Shown: positions 1-11,541 of the stretch, one piece after another
Layout: the number at the start of each line of letters is the position of its first letter
Position numbering within the stretch: position 1 is the first letter of the stretch
NCBI GenBank assembly: GCA_029204225.1
Contig: CM055095.1
Location: forward strand, 10,450,683 to 10,514,682
Direction of reading: 5' to 3'
Source: Diphasiastrum complanatum
Taxonomy: Eukaryota > Streptophyta > Lycopodiopsida > Lycopodiales > Lycopodiaceae
Length of the DNA: 64,000 bases
The notes under the pieces: model-generated
Told to the model about the DNA's origin: nothing
Seen by the model: the letters and a program-made list of their open reading frames with translations, nothing else
Database searches by the model: none
Translations under genes and position numbers: made by a program

Positions 1-1780
1 TGGGAGAAAGCTTTGGCCCCGGTCCAATAAGCCTGTGACATGTGGAGTCCGGGGAGGGGACAATAAGTCTTGCCGTACGATTCTCCGGAGAGGGGCGCCG
101 GGCGACGGCCTGGCACTGCACTGGTGCCGGGACCACGGGCGCCGGCGCGCCACGTGGGCACGGCCGCCACCGAGATCGCTTAGCGTCACTGGTCTCACAC
201 GGCCGGCACCGGGACAACCAGCGCCACTTGTCCCGATCCCGGCGCCGATTTCTGGCGCCACTGGGCACCGGTGGTCCCGGCGCCACAGCCAAGCTTTGAG
301 CACACACGCATCCAGGCCCACGCACGCATGTGAGAGTCTATGAGCAGTTTCACTATATATGCTATGAATATAATTTTTCTCAAGTGGTTATGGGATAATC
401 TGCGATATGCCTGCCACGAGGGGGCCAGTGTAGGGCGGGCAGACTGGGCGAGCAGCAGCTTTGGGACACCTGGGACGCGTGTCGGGAGTGGAACTGAGGC
501 GGGGTCAAATATCGCATGCCATTAGTAAGATTCGAGGGGAGGAGAGTAGATATTCTTGCTCCAATCTAGTTTCACACTGCTCTCAAGTCCTCCTTTTTTT
601 TTTCTATAACAAGTCCCTTTTGCCTCGCCTTTAGCTTGTCACTTATATTTAGAATCTTGACAAATGAGTTGACAAACTTGAGCTGACAAGCAATGGACAT
701 CGCTGTGACCTTTCACTTGCCACCAGTTTTTTAAATCTTGGCAAGTGAGTTAACAATCAAATCCATGTTTCACATTTTATTGCTAGTGTTAAATAAAGGG
801 TCACAATATGATTGACCCAATGTCACCCGTTTTTTAAATCTTGGCGAGTGAGTTAACAACCAAATCCATGTTTCACATTTTATTGGTAAGTGTTAAATAA
901 AAGGTCACAATATGATTGACCCATTTGAATCTTGACATACGATTGGTTTATTTTATTTAAGGTGTTGTGTTTTGAAAGGCAAATATGAAAATTTTCATGT
1001 TAAAACGTTGAAGGGTGCTATAAGGTTTTTTTTAAGCAATCAATTTTTAACTTGGATTGCATTTCATTGAAAGGTTGGGAAGATTTTAATATGGAGTGTC
1101 AGCATGTCAAGGGCAACTCAACATGTCAGGGGACATTTCCTGGCCCAAAAAATGGCTTTGAGTTGCCCCTACGTGGCAGTGAGTCCTCGTCATGTTATCT
1201 GCCAATGTGAAAGGGTGGGGGGCCCATTTTCTCCCTGGACCAATGGGAGAGCTCTATTTTGAATTTCTGACTTGTCAGGCAGTGTAGTGTCAAATGGATG
1301 AGCATTTTTTTTCTATGGTCACAATATACATAATCTTCTATGTTTTTGGATGTGATCATATGGCCCCATTAGGGCCTAACATACCTACATAGGCTGTGTC
1401 TGTCACTCAAGAGTGTATCACTCCAGTGACATCACATGTAGTGACATCGCATGTACCGTCAAGATTATTATTTAGCTTTGTCGCGTTAGCCTTAAGCTAT
1501 TGTGATAATTTGTTAAAAATTAGGTGTTATTCATTGAGAATTAGAATGAGTTTTTTTAACTTTTTAATTCTTCTACAATGTAATCTTTGTTTTTTTCTTC
1601 TATGAACGATTTGACTACCTTCACAAGGCTTATGGTGATATATTGATCACCTTCTTTATCATCTTCATATTATTATCTAGGGGGGGAGGGGTTTTGGCTC
1701 ACATTCTCGTTAAGTGGTATAGAGAGGCATAGAAAAAAAAAACAGACTATGAGGAAATTTTATAATACAATAATGATCAA
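1..1780. other. Intergenic region without a recognisable gene
   Basis: The first 320 bases are GC-rich. The rest is AT-rich. No reading frame resembles a known protein. Visible structure is a tandem duplication near 728-921 and a short inverted repeat (arms 1111-1121 and 1158-1168, 11 bp, GGGCAACTCAA and its complement). The (A+T)-rich stretch near 1300-1780 holds nothing I can name. Confidence 0.6.
728..921. repeat. Two-copy tandem repeat, about 103-bp period
   Basis: Copy 1 is roughly 728-819 and copy 2 roughly 830-921. Both run through TTTTTAAATCTTGGC, GAGTTAACAA, CAAATCCATGTTTCACATTTTATTG and a GGTCACAATATGATTGACCC end, with a few differences. No coding potential is visible. Confidence 0.8.
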
Positions 1781-1894
1781 CTGGGGTAATGTTGAGCCCG
1801 AAAGGGTTGTGTGCCTCCAAGCCTTTGGAGCCAACAACTATTGGGGTGAAAAAATTGGTTTTGGGCTTAGTTATCTATCTCTTTAAATCCATAA

Positions 1895-3867
1895 AAATGT
1901 CAAAATTGAGTCACTCATGGGGTCCTTGGACATGTAATATCAAGACATGGCATTGCTACGGATTATTCCAAAATCAAAGTCATTATTGAGTTACCACCAC
2001 CAGGAACAATTCGAGGCGTCTATGTTTTTATGGGTCACGCAAATTATTATCGAATATCCATCCTATTCTTTGAGGATTTAGCAAGACCTATATATAAATT
2101 GACCATTGTATCAATTTGGATAGTAGAGACATTGGAAGCATTTGAGAAATTGAAGAAAGCTTTAGCTTCTGCACCAATACTACGAGCTCCAATTTGGACA
2201 ATTGAGTTTCACGTTCACACTTATGCATCGAAATATGCCATTGGATCAATTTTGACGCAGCCAAGTGAATACAAGAAGGATTATCCTATCAGGTTTGCAA
2301 GCAGACAACTTACTGATCCTAAGAAGAATTATTCGACAACTGAACGCGAAGCATTGGCCATGATTTTTTCTGTTAAAAAGTTTCGACATTATCTATTGGC
2401 AACGCATTTTGCATTATATACTGATCATCAGCCGTTCCTTTATTTGGTGAACAAGACATGTAGCATAGGACGTATTGCAAGATGGTTACTATTATTGACC
2501 GAATTTGATTTTCGCGTTGTGGTTCAAAAGGGTAAACAACATTATCTAGCTGACCATTTTTCAAGGATTGAATCTGCGCCTATTAATATTGAAGTGGATG
2601 ATGAACTACCAGATGCTGCATTATTTTATGTAAAAGCGGTACCTGAGTGGGCAATAGATATTATTGAATCTTATGCTTGGCCAACCCAATGACTCCTTGA
2701 CAAAAGTACAGAAGAGACAATTAATTCATAAGGCTCAACCTTATGATATTTTACGAAGATGTGTTTTGCCGCATGAAATACCTAAACTTATCATGTTTTC
2801 TCATGATGGCATGGGCAGAGGACATTTTTCAATAGATATCACTATTCGCAAACTTTTACAATCAGGATGTTGGTGGCCTATACTTCACAAAGATACATAA
2901 AATTATATTTAGTCATGCGATGTTTGTCAACGAGCACGTCGTCCTACTCGACAGAATTATGAACCTTTACATCCAGTTTTATCGCAAGCACCGTTCGAGA
3001 AATGGAGCCTTGATTATGTCGGTCCTAATCATCCTGCGGCAACACGATCTTAGGCCAGATATATCATTGTTGCAACTGATTATATGGCCAAATGGGTTGA
3101 AGCGAAAGTGGTTCGAGTTGCAGATGCAAAATCAACGACTAAGTTTCTCTATGAAAATGTTATTACTAGATTTGGATGTCCTATCGAGATCATTAGTGAT
3201 CGCAGAACACATTTTGTGAATGAAACAATAAAGTGTCTGTTGGAAAGACTTTTTCGTTATTCATCGGTTTAGTACTCCATATTATCCAAGGGGTAATGGC
3301 CAAGCTGAATCTTCCTACAACATTATGACAAAAACAGTAGAAGCAAGTCGTTCTAATTGGGAACATAAGCTTTATTCGGCTTTATGGGCATTCAGAATAG
3401 CTTACGAAGGTAGTACAAATCAAATGCCATTTCAGCTTGTTTATGGACAAGATGCAGTTATGCCAATTGAATTTTTGATACCATCTCTACGCATAGCAGC
3501 AATGGAACGGTTGGATGATGAGAAATTCTTCCAGATGCGTCATGAGGCTTTACAAAAACTTTGTGAGACCATATTGATGGCAGTTCATGCATTAGCAGCA
3601 GAGAAAAAAAAAAAAAAAAGCTCGTCGCAAGGCATGGCACGATCGCCAATTACACAAAAAAGATCTGAAGGAATAGCACTAATGTATAAGACAAAACTGA
3701 TTAAAGGCAAATTGAAGTTCAGAGGTGAAGGACCATATAGAGTGAAAGAAATATTGGACTATGGAGCGGTCATTTTAGAACATTTGGATGGAAAAAGATC
3801 CGACACTTCGGTGAATGATAGGCGACTATGCAAGTTTTGGCAGCCAGATCAACCAGTTCAACCATAA
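1895..3867 (+). pseudogene. Broken Ty3/gypsy pol (RT thumb, RNase H, integrase), copy A
   Basis: Pol copies RNA to DNA, removes the RNA strand and inserts the element. The fragment starts with the LGHVISRHGI part of the RT thumb (about 1930) and then GHANYY (2031). RNase H follows, with HTYASKYAIGS, where the usual first Asp is Tyr, and a TDHQP block near 2422. The integrase zinc-finger region is interrupted near 2900. The integrase core carries SDRRTHF (about 3195-3215) and GNGQAESS (about 3293-3315), and the C-terminal part ends at 3867. At least four frame breaks or stops are present: near 2690, 2900, 3051 (TAG) and 3270. An A15 run near 3604-3618 lies where copies B and C have no such tract. 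No functional product is expected. Confidence 0.85.
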
Positions 3868-4680
3868 TGATCCAACACCTTGTCAGTTTTATTTTAATTG
3901 TTTTAAAATTTTCTTGTTTTTTATTACTTGGTGATATATTCTTTTTTTTAGAAAAAGACAAAAAAAAATGAAGAGAATGATGAGCAAAAGTCAGAAAAGT
4001 CATTAGAGTGGAAAAAAGAGGAAGGAAAGTATTTTCAGAAGATAATTTTTGATTGAAAATTACTTAAAACTCACTTTTTGGGTCTTATTTTGCACAAATA
4101 GACTCACAAATCTTCACCAAGATTTCAGATCATACATCCACCTCAAACTTCTCTATACTGAGTTGCGCGAAGGTTCCTTTCTAGAGTTGATACATGTTTT
4201 TTAGTTAGGCGAATGTTCTGAAACTTACCATTTTGGGAACCTTTGTCGAGCATCTTACAATCCTTATTAACCTTTGTCGACCTAACAAATGGATTCAAAA
4301 TGCCAAAATTAGATTGGGCAAAGGGCTAGATAATCAAAATTTGCATTTATTACAATACCTGGGTGAATGATGTCCTTAGGTGAAGGATGCACCTTCGCTA
4401 GATCTTGGAAGCCTTCGTCGGATCAGTTCAGTACCTCAGAAACCTTCGCTAAGATTTTTACAACCTAGTTGCATAGTACTGAACATGCTTGCAAATTTTT
4501 GTCCAGAACTGAGCAGCCAAACTAGTACATTGTCTAATGGACCCTCCAAATCAGCCTATAAGAGGGTAGAATTCGATTTCATTTCTCACTTGTGCTAGCG
4601 GAGCTCTTGCCAAATTTTCCAGTGACCAAAACTTTCCAAATCTTCTATATTGCTTTCTAATATACATACACCCTTGATAG
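3868..4680 (+). other. Pol-to-ORF3 spacer and truncated ORF3 leader of copy A
   Basis: The sequence matches the region between integrase and ORF3 in copies B and C read on their sense strand. It contains degenerate GCGAAGG/CCTTCGC motifs near 4160, 4200, 4385, 4400, 4415 and 4440. The frame at 4488-4598 (ANFCPELSSQTS) matches the segment upstream of ORF3 in B and C but meets a stop at 4596. Homology ends near 4680. Confidence 0.7.
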
Positions 4681-4749
4681 GCTTAGATCCTGTCTAAATC
4701 CGTAGTTTAACCCCCTCCCCATAGGATCAAATCTCACTACTACATCGAT

Positions 4750-5775
4750 ACTCACCCAGTTGGAGATCCAAGCCCGACTTTGCCCTCTTGATCATGACGA
4801 TGAGGGAGGCATTGAAAGGGTCCAACACATAGCCACTAAACCTCTCATTTTTCACCTATTGAGAGTTCATCACTCTCATGATTTTCATTCTTTTATCTTC
4901 CACAATATCTCAATCGGTCCTCAAATGTTTTTTGATGACCTTGTTTGTATTTATAAGCTACATAAATTCTCGACTTCTCTTATTACTAAAGTAATCTCCC
5001 ATTTTTGTAGATTTTATGAATTTTTTCCTTACTTCAAAAAGTACGACATCCTTGTCTTCTCCCATAATGCCCTCTAGCTTAGTGTTCTAATCTTGTCCTC
5101 AATGCACTTTCTCATAGTATCGTTTTTAAATATCTTGGCTTTCTTTTAGACACCTCTTTGTCCACCTGTGATCATTTAACCCCGAATTGTTTCCCTCATT
5201 CTAACCAAATTCGTAGGCGAAACTTTTTTTCCTAGCTCACCTTATCATCCTCAAGCCTATTACTTTTTTCCTATGTTACTCATTTTTTGGTTTTGAATCT
5301 CTTCCTCCCTTGTACATTTTGTTGATTATGATACCTCAAATCACTGGACTGGAGGTAGCTCCATTTTTCCACATGAGCTTCTTTGGTTTTCCAAGATTAT
5401 TACCATCAACTCCAAAATTCTTGAGCATATTGATAAAAGACTATGCAAAAGCCTTTCATGGAAAATATACATTTTTAGGGAACACATCATGAACTATGCC
5501 TATGTGCTTAGTCTCGAGAATCTCAAACCAAAACTTGGTCTTATTGACCTAAAGGCTAATTTCATATCTCATGCCTCTTCCCATTGTGATCCTAGTAAGC
5601 TCTCAATGTCCTCTTTTGATGTTTGCAATGCCAAATGGCTATTCAAAGCTTGTGGGAACTCTAGGAAAATCTCCAACGCATCCGTGTTTATTGCCATGAA
5701 AAAACCTAATTTCATTGTTTTTGGGTTCAACTCTAGGTGGAATACTATTGACTCCATCTATCCGGAAAGCTAGAT
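4750..5775 (+). pseudogene. Degenerate LINE (non-LTR) reverse-transcriptase relic
   Basis: Several frames read in succession resemble the second half of a plant L1-type reverse transcriptase. A FFDDL box near 4930 stands where FADDL is usual, a KYLGF block lies near 5130, and a block near 5510-5560 (SLENLKPKLGLIDLKAN) resembles the conserved PK-GGLG-dl region downstream of RT. Stops and frameshifts break it at least four times. I infer the family from these spaced motifs. The rest of the element is not recognisable. Confidence 0.45.
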
Positions 5776-5899
5776 TCCTTTGTACAAGCAAGATTGAGCT
5801 AGCCAAGCTCAAAATTTTCTTTCTTGAAATAATACAACAATCTCGGTCTGTTTGCTCCAAATATAAAACTAATGTCGTCCATGTATGCTCTAAATGAAA

Positions 5900-7940
5900 T
5901 GTTTTAGATGAGGATGTGATTCTTTGGGAATCACTCAATGATCTTTTCATTGCAAAATTCCATTTTAGGCTTAAAACACTTAGCCACTTTGATATGTTGC
6001 TTAATGATAACGTTTTGCTGATTCTCATGCTAATTATTTTTTACAATGTCTGAGAGTGATATCTATATGAACATTTGGTTTGAGTGTATTTTTCCATCTT
6101 CCCCCTCATTTTTTTAAAGAGGTTGCCAGATTAGTTGCTTTTTTATAAATTGTCTCTTTCTATTGCACTTTTGTATAAAGATCTTAATCTACGGTTAACC
6201 TTTTTGAGAGGATAAAAAAGAGTGGAATCCTCTTGCTCAAGTTATTTAAAATAGTGATTTAGGCAACAATCGTTGCCAAGAGATGCACAAGGCACTTAGT
6301 GGAAGAAAGATCTTCCATGCAATAGATTAAGCACCTTTCTATTTGACTTGTGGTCGTTTATAGAAATATTGCATCCCAACTCACTTGTGTCAACAAGAAT
6401 TTTATTCCAACATAGAGGTTACTTTAGCCTCCTTGCATTATATGCCCAAATGATATGAAATGCAATGATGCAATTGAACTGTTAATACTTACTTTTAATT
6501 GACAATATGGCCCACAAGGAAAATTTCAACACAAAACTAAGATATAATTGTTTCTTTGATTTAAACGGCGGTCCACTATTGAGTGCCTTGACTTAGGATT
6601 TATAATTTTTTACAATGTACAAAATCTTACCATTAGAACTCTTGAATCTTTCCAAGTCCACTTTTCAAAATGACATTTTATAGGAGATTATTCAACCTTC
6701 AACGGTGAGCATTTTTTAATGAGCTTTGGTTGCAAAACCAGGCTCAAACTTCAACAATGAAGGGAGGCAAGCCTATGGAGAGAGAGCATGATGATGCGAA
6801 TCTCAACAACACACACTAGAAAACAACATAAAAGGATATGGATGAATCATTCGTGTAGTGCAGGCTTGTGGAATTCGAGAGGCATATACGCATTTTCAAA
6901 TGAAAGTTGTGATTTTGTTTTAACATTCAAATTGATGTGCTAATCCAACCAGCGATTGTCATGCAATTGAAAAGTGTGAATGTGTGAAAACAATTTTCAT
7001 GTTAATTTTAGAAAGGGTGGGTCTAGGTTGCAGTTTCCTTGTTATGTCTTCTCCCCTTCCCCCCTTACCATCATAACCTTTGATTGAGGTGTGCTTTAGG
7101 CTTGTGTTAGTAGTCTCATGGGCTAGAGCCAACATCCATCTGTTCCAACTCTTTTAGAAAGTTATTTAATACTTTACCTTTCGAAATTGTAGTGACATTA
7201 GACTACAATGTTCCTTGCTGTAAACTAGAGCTAAAATGAGCTCAAATATTGGGCGGTGGTGAAAAAAAGACACATCGAAGAGTTCAATTTGAATAAGACT
7301 AAGTTGTTTTATAAATGCTATGGATAACACGTCCAATTAACTGATCAATTTCCCATTGCTAAAATGCTCTCCTCTCATATGTAGTTTGAAAGATAGAAAG
7401 ATAGTTTATAGTTTGAATAACTCGAAAGGAAAGTTTAAAGAATGACCTTCAAAAGACATTTTCAAATTTTTTTGTTGCCTTTATGTGAAAGGCACATTAA
7501 GGCCTCTTTCCATGCGACCCATTTCAACTCGGCATGGGGATGTTTCTCAATGTATAATTACCCCTGCTTTTATTAGAAAATGATGGGAAAACCCATGACC
7601 ATACAAGAAGATTAAAGTATATAAAATGATACCTCAGAACGTCAAAAATGAAAAGCTAATCAAAAGCTAACTAAAACTTAAAATAGTTAAGTAATTACTC
7701 AAAACCAACTGCTTGACGTAAATCACTAACTCAGTGGGTGGAATAACAAGAGAGTGAGTGTTTGTAAATTTCTAAAATAGGTGGTGACGAGAATGGATGA
7801 CCCATTCGGCCAGGTGAAAGCATGACGTAAGGCCTGCGAAAAGTGCATTGCATTGGAGCCTCCAAACTTGTTCATGTGTCCTTCCAAACCAAGGCTATCA
7901 CCCTACCCACTACCAAGGAAAGTAAGGGCCCGCCCTGGGT
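5900..7940. other. Intergenic region upstream of NEDD1, nothing recognised
   Basis: AT-rich sequence with no long reading frame, no repeat unit and no element ends that I can identify. The last 100-200 bases presumably contain the NEDD1 promoter. Confidence 0.5.
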
Positions 7941-7953
7941 GCTATCACGAACT

Positions 7954-7960
7954 TATAAGG
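7954..7960 (+). promoter_or_regulatory. Candidate TATA box of NEDD1
   Basis: TATAAGG lies 68 bp upstream of the NEDD1 start codon. A start site about 30 bp downstream would fall at the beginning of the (GA)n tract, which would then form most of a very short 5' UTR. This is inferred from position only. Confidence 0.3.
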
Positions 7961-7980
7961 CCCTTTCTTTTACAAAATTT

Positions 7981-7983
<3 letters not shown>

Positions 7984-8021
<38 letters not shown>
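7984..8021. repeat. (GA)n microsatellite touching the NEDD1 start codon
   Basis: About 19 GA units run directly into the ATG at 8022. They occupy the likely 5' UTR, where GA/CT tracts in plants can bind BPC/GAGA-binding factors or affect translation. Confidence 0.9.
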
Positions 8022-8026
<5 letters not shown>

Positions 8027-11000
8027 GTTGCTTGCTGCCTCCGGTGGCGACACGATCAAGCTGTTCGACGTATCTGTGGAGACGGGATACCCATGCAAAT
8101 TGCAATACACGCCCTCGCCAGCTCTACACATCAATTGTGCTCGCTGGAATCACACTAGTACGTTCTATTCAGTCATATCACTCTCCCTTTTCTAACTTTG
8201 CTGAATGCTTTTCAATAATGTCTGTTGTTGCTGCTGCTGCTACAGCTCCTCCTTTAGGTTTTAGTTTGTTTTGTTGCCAGTGGTCTCATCTTTAAGATCT
8301 TATATCCTTTGCTTTCTTTTGTTTGTTATTTTTTAGTAGGAAAATGCTTTTGACACTTGCTTGATTTATGTGAGAGTTGTTGGAACGGCTGCTGCGTTAG
8401 GTTTTAGGTTGTGTTTGTTGCCAATAGTCCCATTCCTGAGATCATGTGTCCTTGCTGTGTTTTTGAATTTTTTATTAAGACTGTGTTTGCATACTTGGGC
8501 TTGCTTATACATGAAAGCTGTTGGTGCAGATTTGGTGGTGGCAAGTGCAGGAGAAGATAAAAAAATAAGCTTATGGTTAAAGAGCGGGCGGCCTCTAGGA
8601 ACCATCCCTTCCAGCGATGAAGCTCCAGATATCGTTGAGGTGACGACTTGACGACTGCTCGAAGCTTACTTTCTTCATATGAAGACAATTGAGTTTCTTC
8701 TCATTTCATATTTGATGCGTCAATCTTAGCTCGTAATAGATGTTTTTCCGTAAATGCGTTCTTTGAATAACGTTACTAAGGTGTCACAGCAGCAGCGCTG
8801 AAACTGTTAAATCCGGTGGTTTCCATCACTTGTAGGCTTATGCTAGCCGACGTAGTGCAACCATTTGTCAACGCTTACATTAAGTACATGAAGATGCATA
8901 GATCTAAAGACACAAAAAGTGGATTAAATTGCATCCAATTGCCTAGAAAAAGTGTCCGGCTGTTTTACAACATGTCATTAAGAACTTCAACAACGTTGTC
9001 ATTAAGAAGGGGTGTTAGAATCACTAAATGTTGTAACGCCAATTTCATTGGCACAAGGGTATGGTCCTATAATGATCAAAATAATAAATAGGCTCTAGGG
9101 CTTAAACTGATTTATAAGTTCAAATAAGGTCTAGTAACAGTTGGAAAAAGTCCTATGTACCAAATATGAAGGGACCCCGGACACCTCTCTCTTAGTGTCT
9201 TCTCTCTCTCATGTATCTTATTGAAAGTTACATTAATGGTTATGGAACTAGTATCCATGCACCTGGAAGATGTTTTGATAGATCTTCAAATCCCATTGCG
9301 AACTCTTCTACCGAGACTACCTTGTTGCATGCATGCGAGGTACTGTGTTCTTTAACACATATAGAACGACCCAATCGGATGAAGTGAGACTTATACACCA
9401 TGCCTTAGTTGCATACAAGGCTGTGGGGGTAACAGCCGACACTTACTCGGGGCATCTCGTATTGACTTTTTGAAACAGAACCTCTCCCAAATAAGTGTAG
9501 GATGATACAACCTCTAGTGGCTGTCCGTCAAAGATAAGTTTCTATGGCTGCATGAAAAGCCTTGGATGTATTGAAGACCATAACCTTGGTCTTCACAATT
9601 TTAACTCCCAATCCCCATCTGGTGCAAAAAGCATGAAGGCTGTCTAACTATCTCTGTAGTCATTCTCTCTAGTTGGGGAGACTAGAACCACATCATCTGC
9701 ATGAAGTAGTATGGCAATCAATATGTCACCAAATCTACATCTTGCATGCCGCATTACTCAACTACCTTCTCTAGAGCTCATCAATATCAATCTAAAAAGC
9801 GTAGGGGAGAGGGAACATTGCTCGGGGACCCCTTTGGTGCTCCATATTTGCTTTGAAATACCTGGATTGCTCCTGAAACAACTGAGAACTCTCTCATATG
9901 ATGCCATAACCGCTAGGCTCGTGTTTGAAGGGAAGCCAAGGTTTCGTGATTTATGGATGAGTAAGGAATGTGGAACAAAGTTAAATTCTTTCTTGAAATC
10001 GATGAAACAATAGTAGACCCACTCCCTCAATGAGAGCCCGAAGAGTGAAGATGTGATATGTAGTGGAGTAATGAGACCTGAATCCTACCTGATCCAATGC
10101 ATGTGGTCTCCTGGTCTCAGCTTTGGTGGTCACAACTGACTATAAAATTGTGCCATACAACTTTGCGATGACGTGTCCAATCACGATAGTATGTTAATCA
10201 CTTGGATTTATGGGGTCACCATTTCTATGAATGGGATGGCTGATGTTGGTACTCTAGGATGAAGGGAAGCTAGAGACAACCGCATGGTTGAGTAGTGTAG
10301 GTGAAAGTGGTACTGCAACATGGATCAATAGCTAAGACTCAAGGTTCTCGATGTCTTTGGCATGGTGGGTCTTTAATCTGTTAATGGCCGCATGGACCAT
10401 ATTAGAGGTGACGAAGGTGAACTCATAAGGATGAGGAGAAATGGAGATGGTGATACAATGACGTAGTTGACAACACTTGTGACCGTCGCTCATGTGTGTA
10501 GCTGTCGGACTCAGGCCAACAAGCTAAGCCATTATAATTAACTAATTCATGGGCTTCGCCTAATTGTAGCAAATATTTCCCACAGGTGGTGATAGGTCCA
10601 ACATGTCATCTGATGTCCTGGTAACTCCCATATTATCAGAATCAAGAGCCCGTATATACATAGCTGGTCAGCAGCAGCATGGAAATTAACCCGACATTGA
10701 AGTCATCAATGAGTTTGTGTATCTGATAATGTCTGTAGAGAGATCAATATAGAGCCCATAGCCTCGACAAAGGAGGACTTTGGAGGTAATTAAAATGTTG
10801 CAACAAAGAAATTTCTATAATGCTCTGTCCTGAAATATGAATCTATGTGTATCGTGTGTGACCATCATGGATGATGAAGTCAATGATTGAGTGTAGCGAC
10901 TCTTTGTATAAACATGCGACCCCTCAAGAACCTTTGCCGCTCACGTATCTCATCTCTGTCTTATATATTGAAAGGGCCTCGTCCTTATGCTGTTCAATCT

Positions 11001-11475
11001 TGGTTTCCAATTCCACCTACGTTCATCAGAAGCTTCATTTAGTTTAGAAAGAGGTACGGTGTTAACTTGAAGCCAGTTCCTGTTTCTTAAAAAATCTAGG
11101 GCATAACTTTTACAAAACATAGCATGTTTACCAACAACATCCTCTTCTAAACATTCATACTCAGGCATAAGTTTCATAAGTTTAAACCATCCAGAATGAT
11201 GCGATCTTCAAACTGCCTAAATCCTACTCCAAAGAAGTACTCTTGGACTGCATTCAACTTCTTTCATCCACAAGAGCTGCTACCATTGCCTTGAGCTGCA
11301 CCATTCCCTGTTTCGTGGTATGAAATTTCAAGCTTAGCTGCTCCAACCGCCATGTAGGATACTGCTCATAGGTTTTGGATGGGGTATGAGGTTGTGTGAC
11401 AGGAGGGAACAGAGGGGAGTGCTTATGCTGAGTGTCTGCCTGCAGCCTTCTTGAAAGGCATTAAGCGAGGGTGAG

Positions 11476-11541
<66 letters not shown>

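Larger units (their letters stand above)
1895..4680 (+). mobile_element. Ty3/gypsy fragment, copy A of the A/B/C family
   Basis: This stretch matches the pol, the pol-to-ORF3 spacer and the start of the ORF3 region of the two minus-strand elements further right (copies B and C). It begins in the thumb region of reverse transcriptase, runs through RNase H and integrase, then the spacer with CTTCGCC-type motifs, and ends near 4680 just before the ORF3 start seen in B and C. No LTR is seen on either side, so this is an internal remnant. Confidence 0.85.

Noticed and set aside
1111..1168. 11-bp inverted repeat as a transcription terminator
   Set aside because: A 36-nt loop, eukaryotic context and no adjacent gene make this a chance or MITE-derived hairpin.
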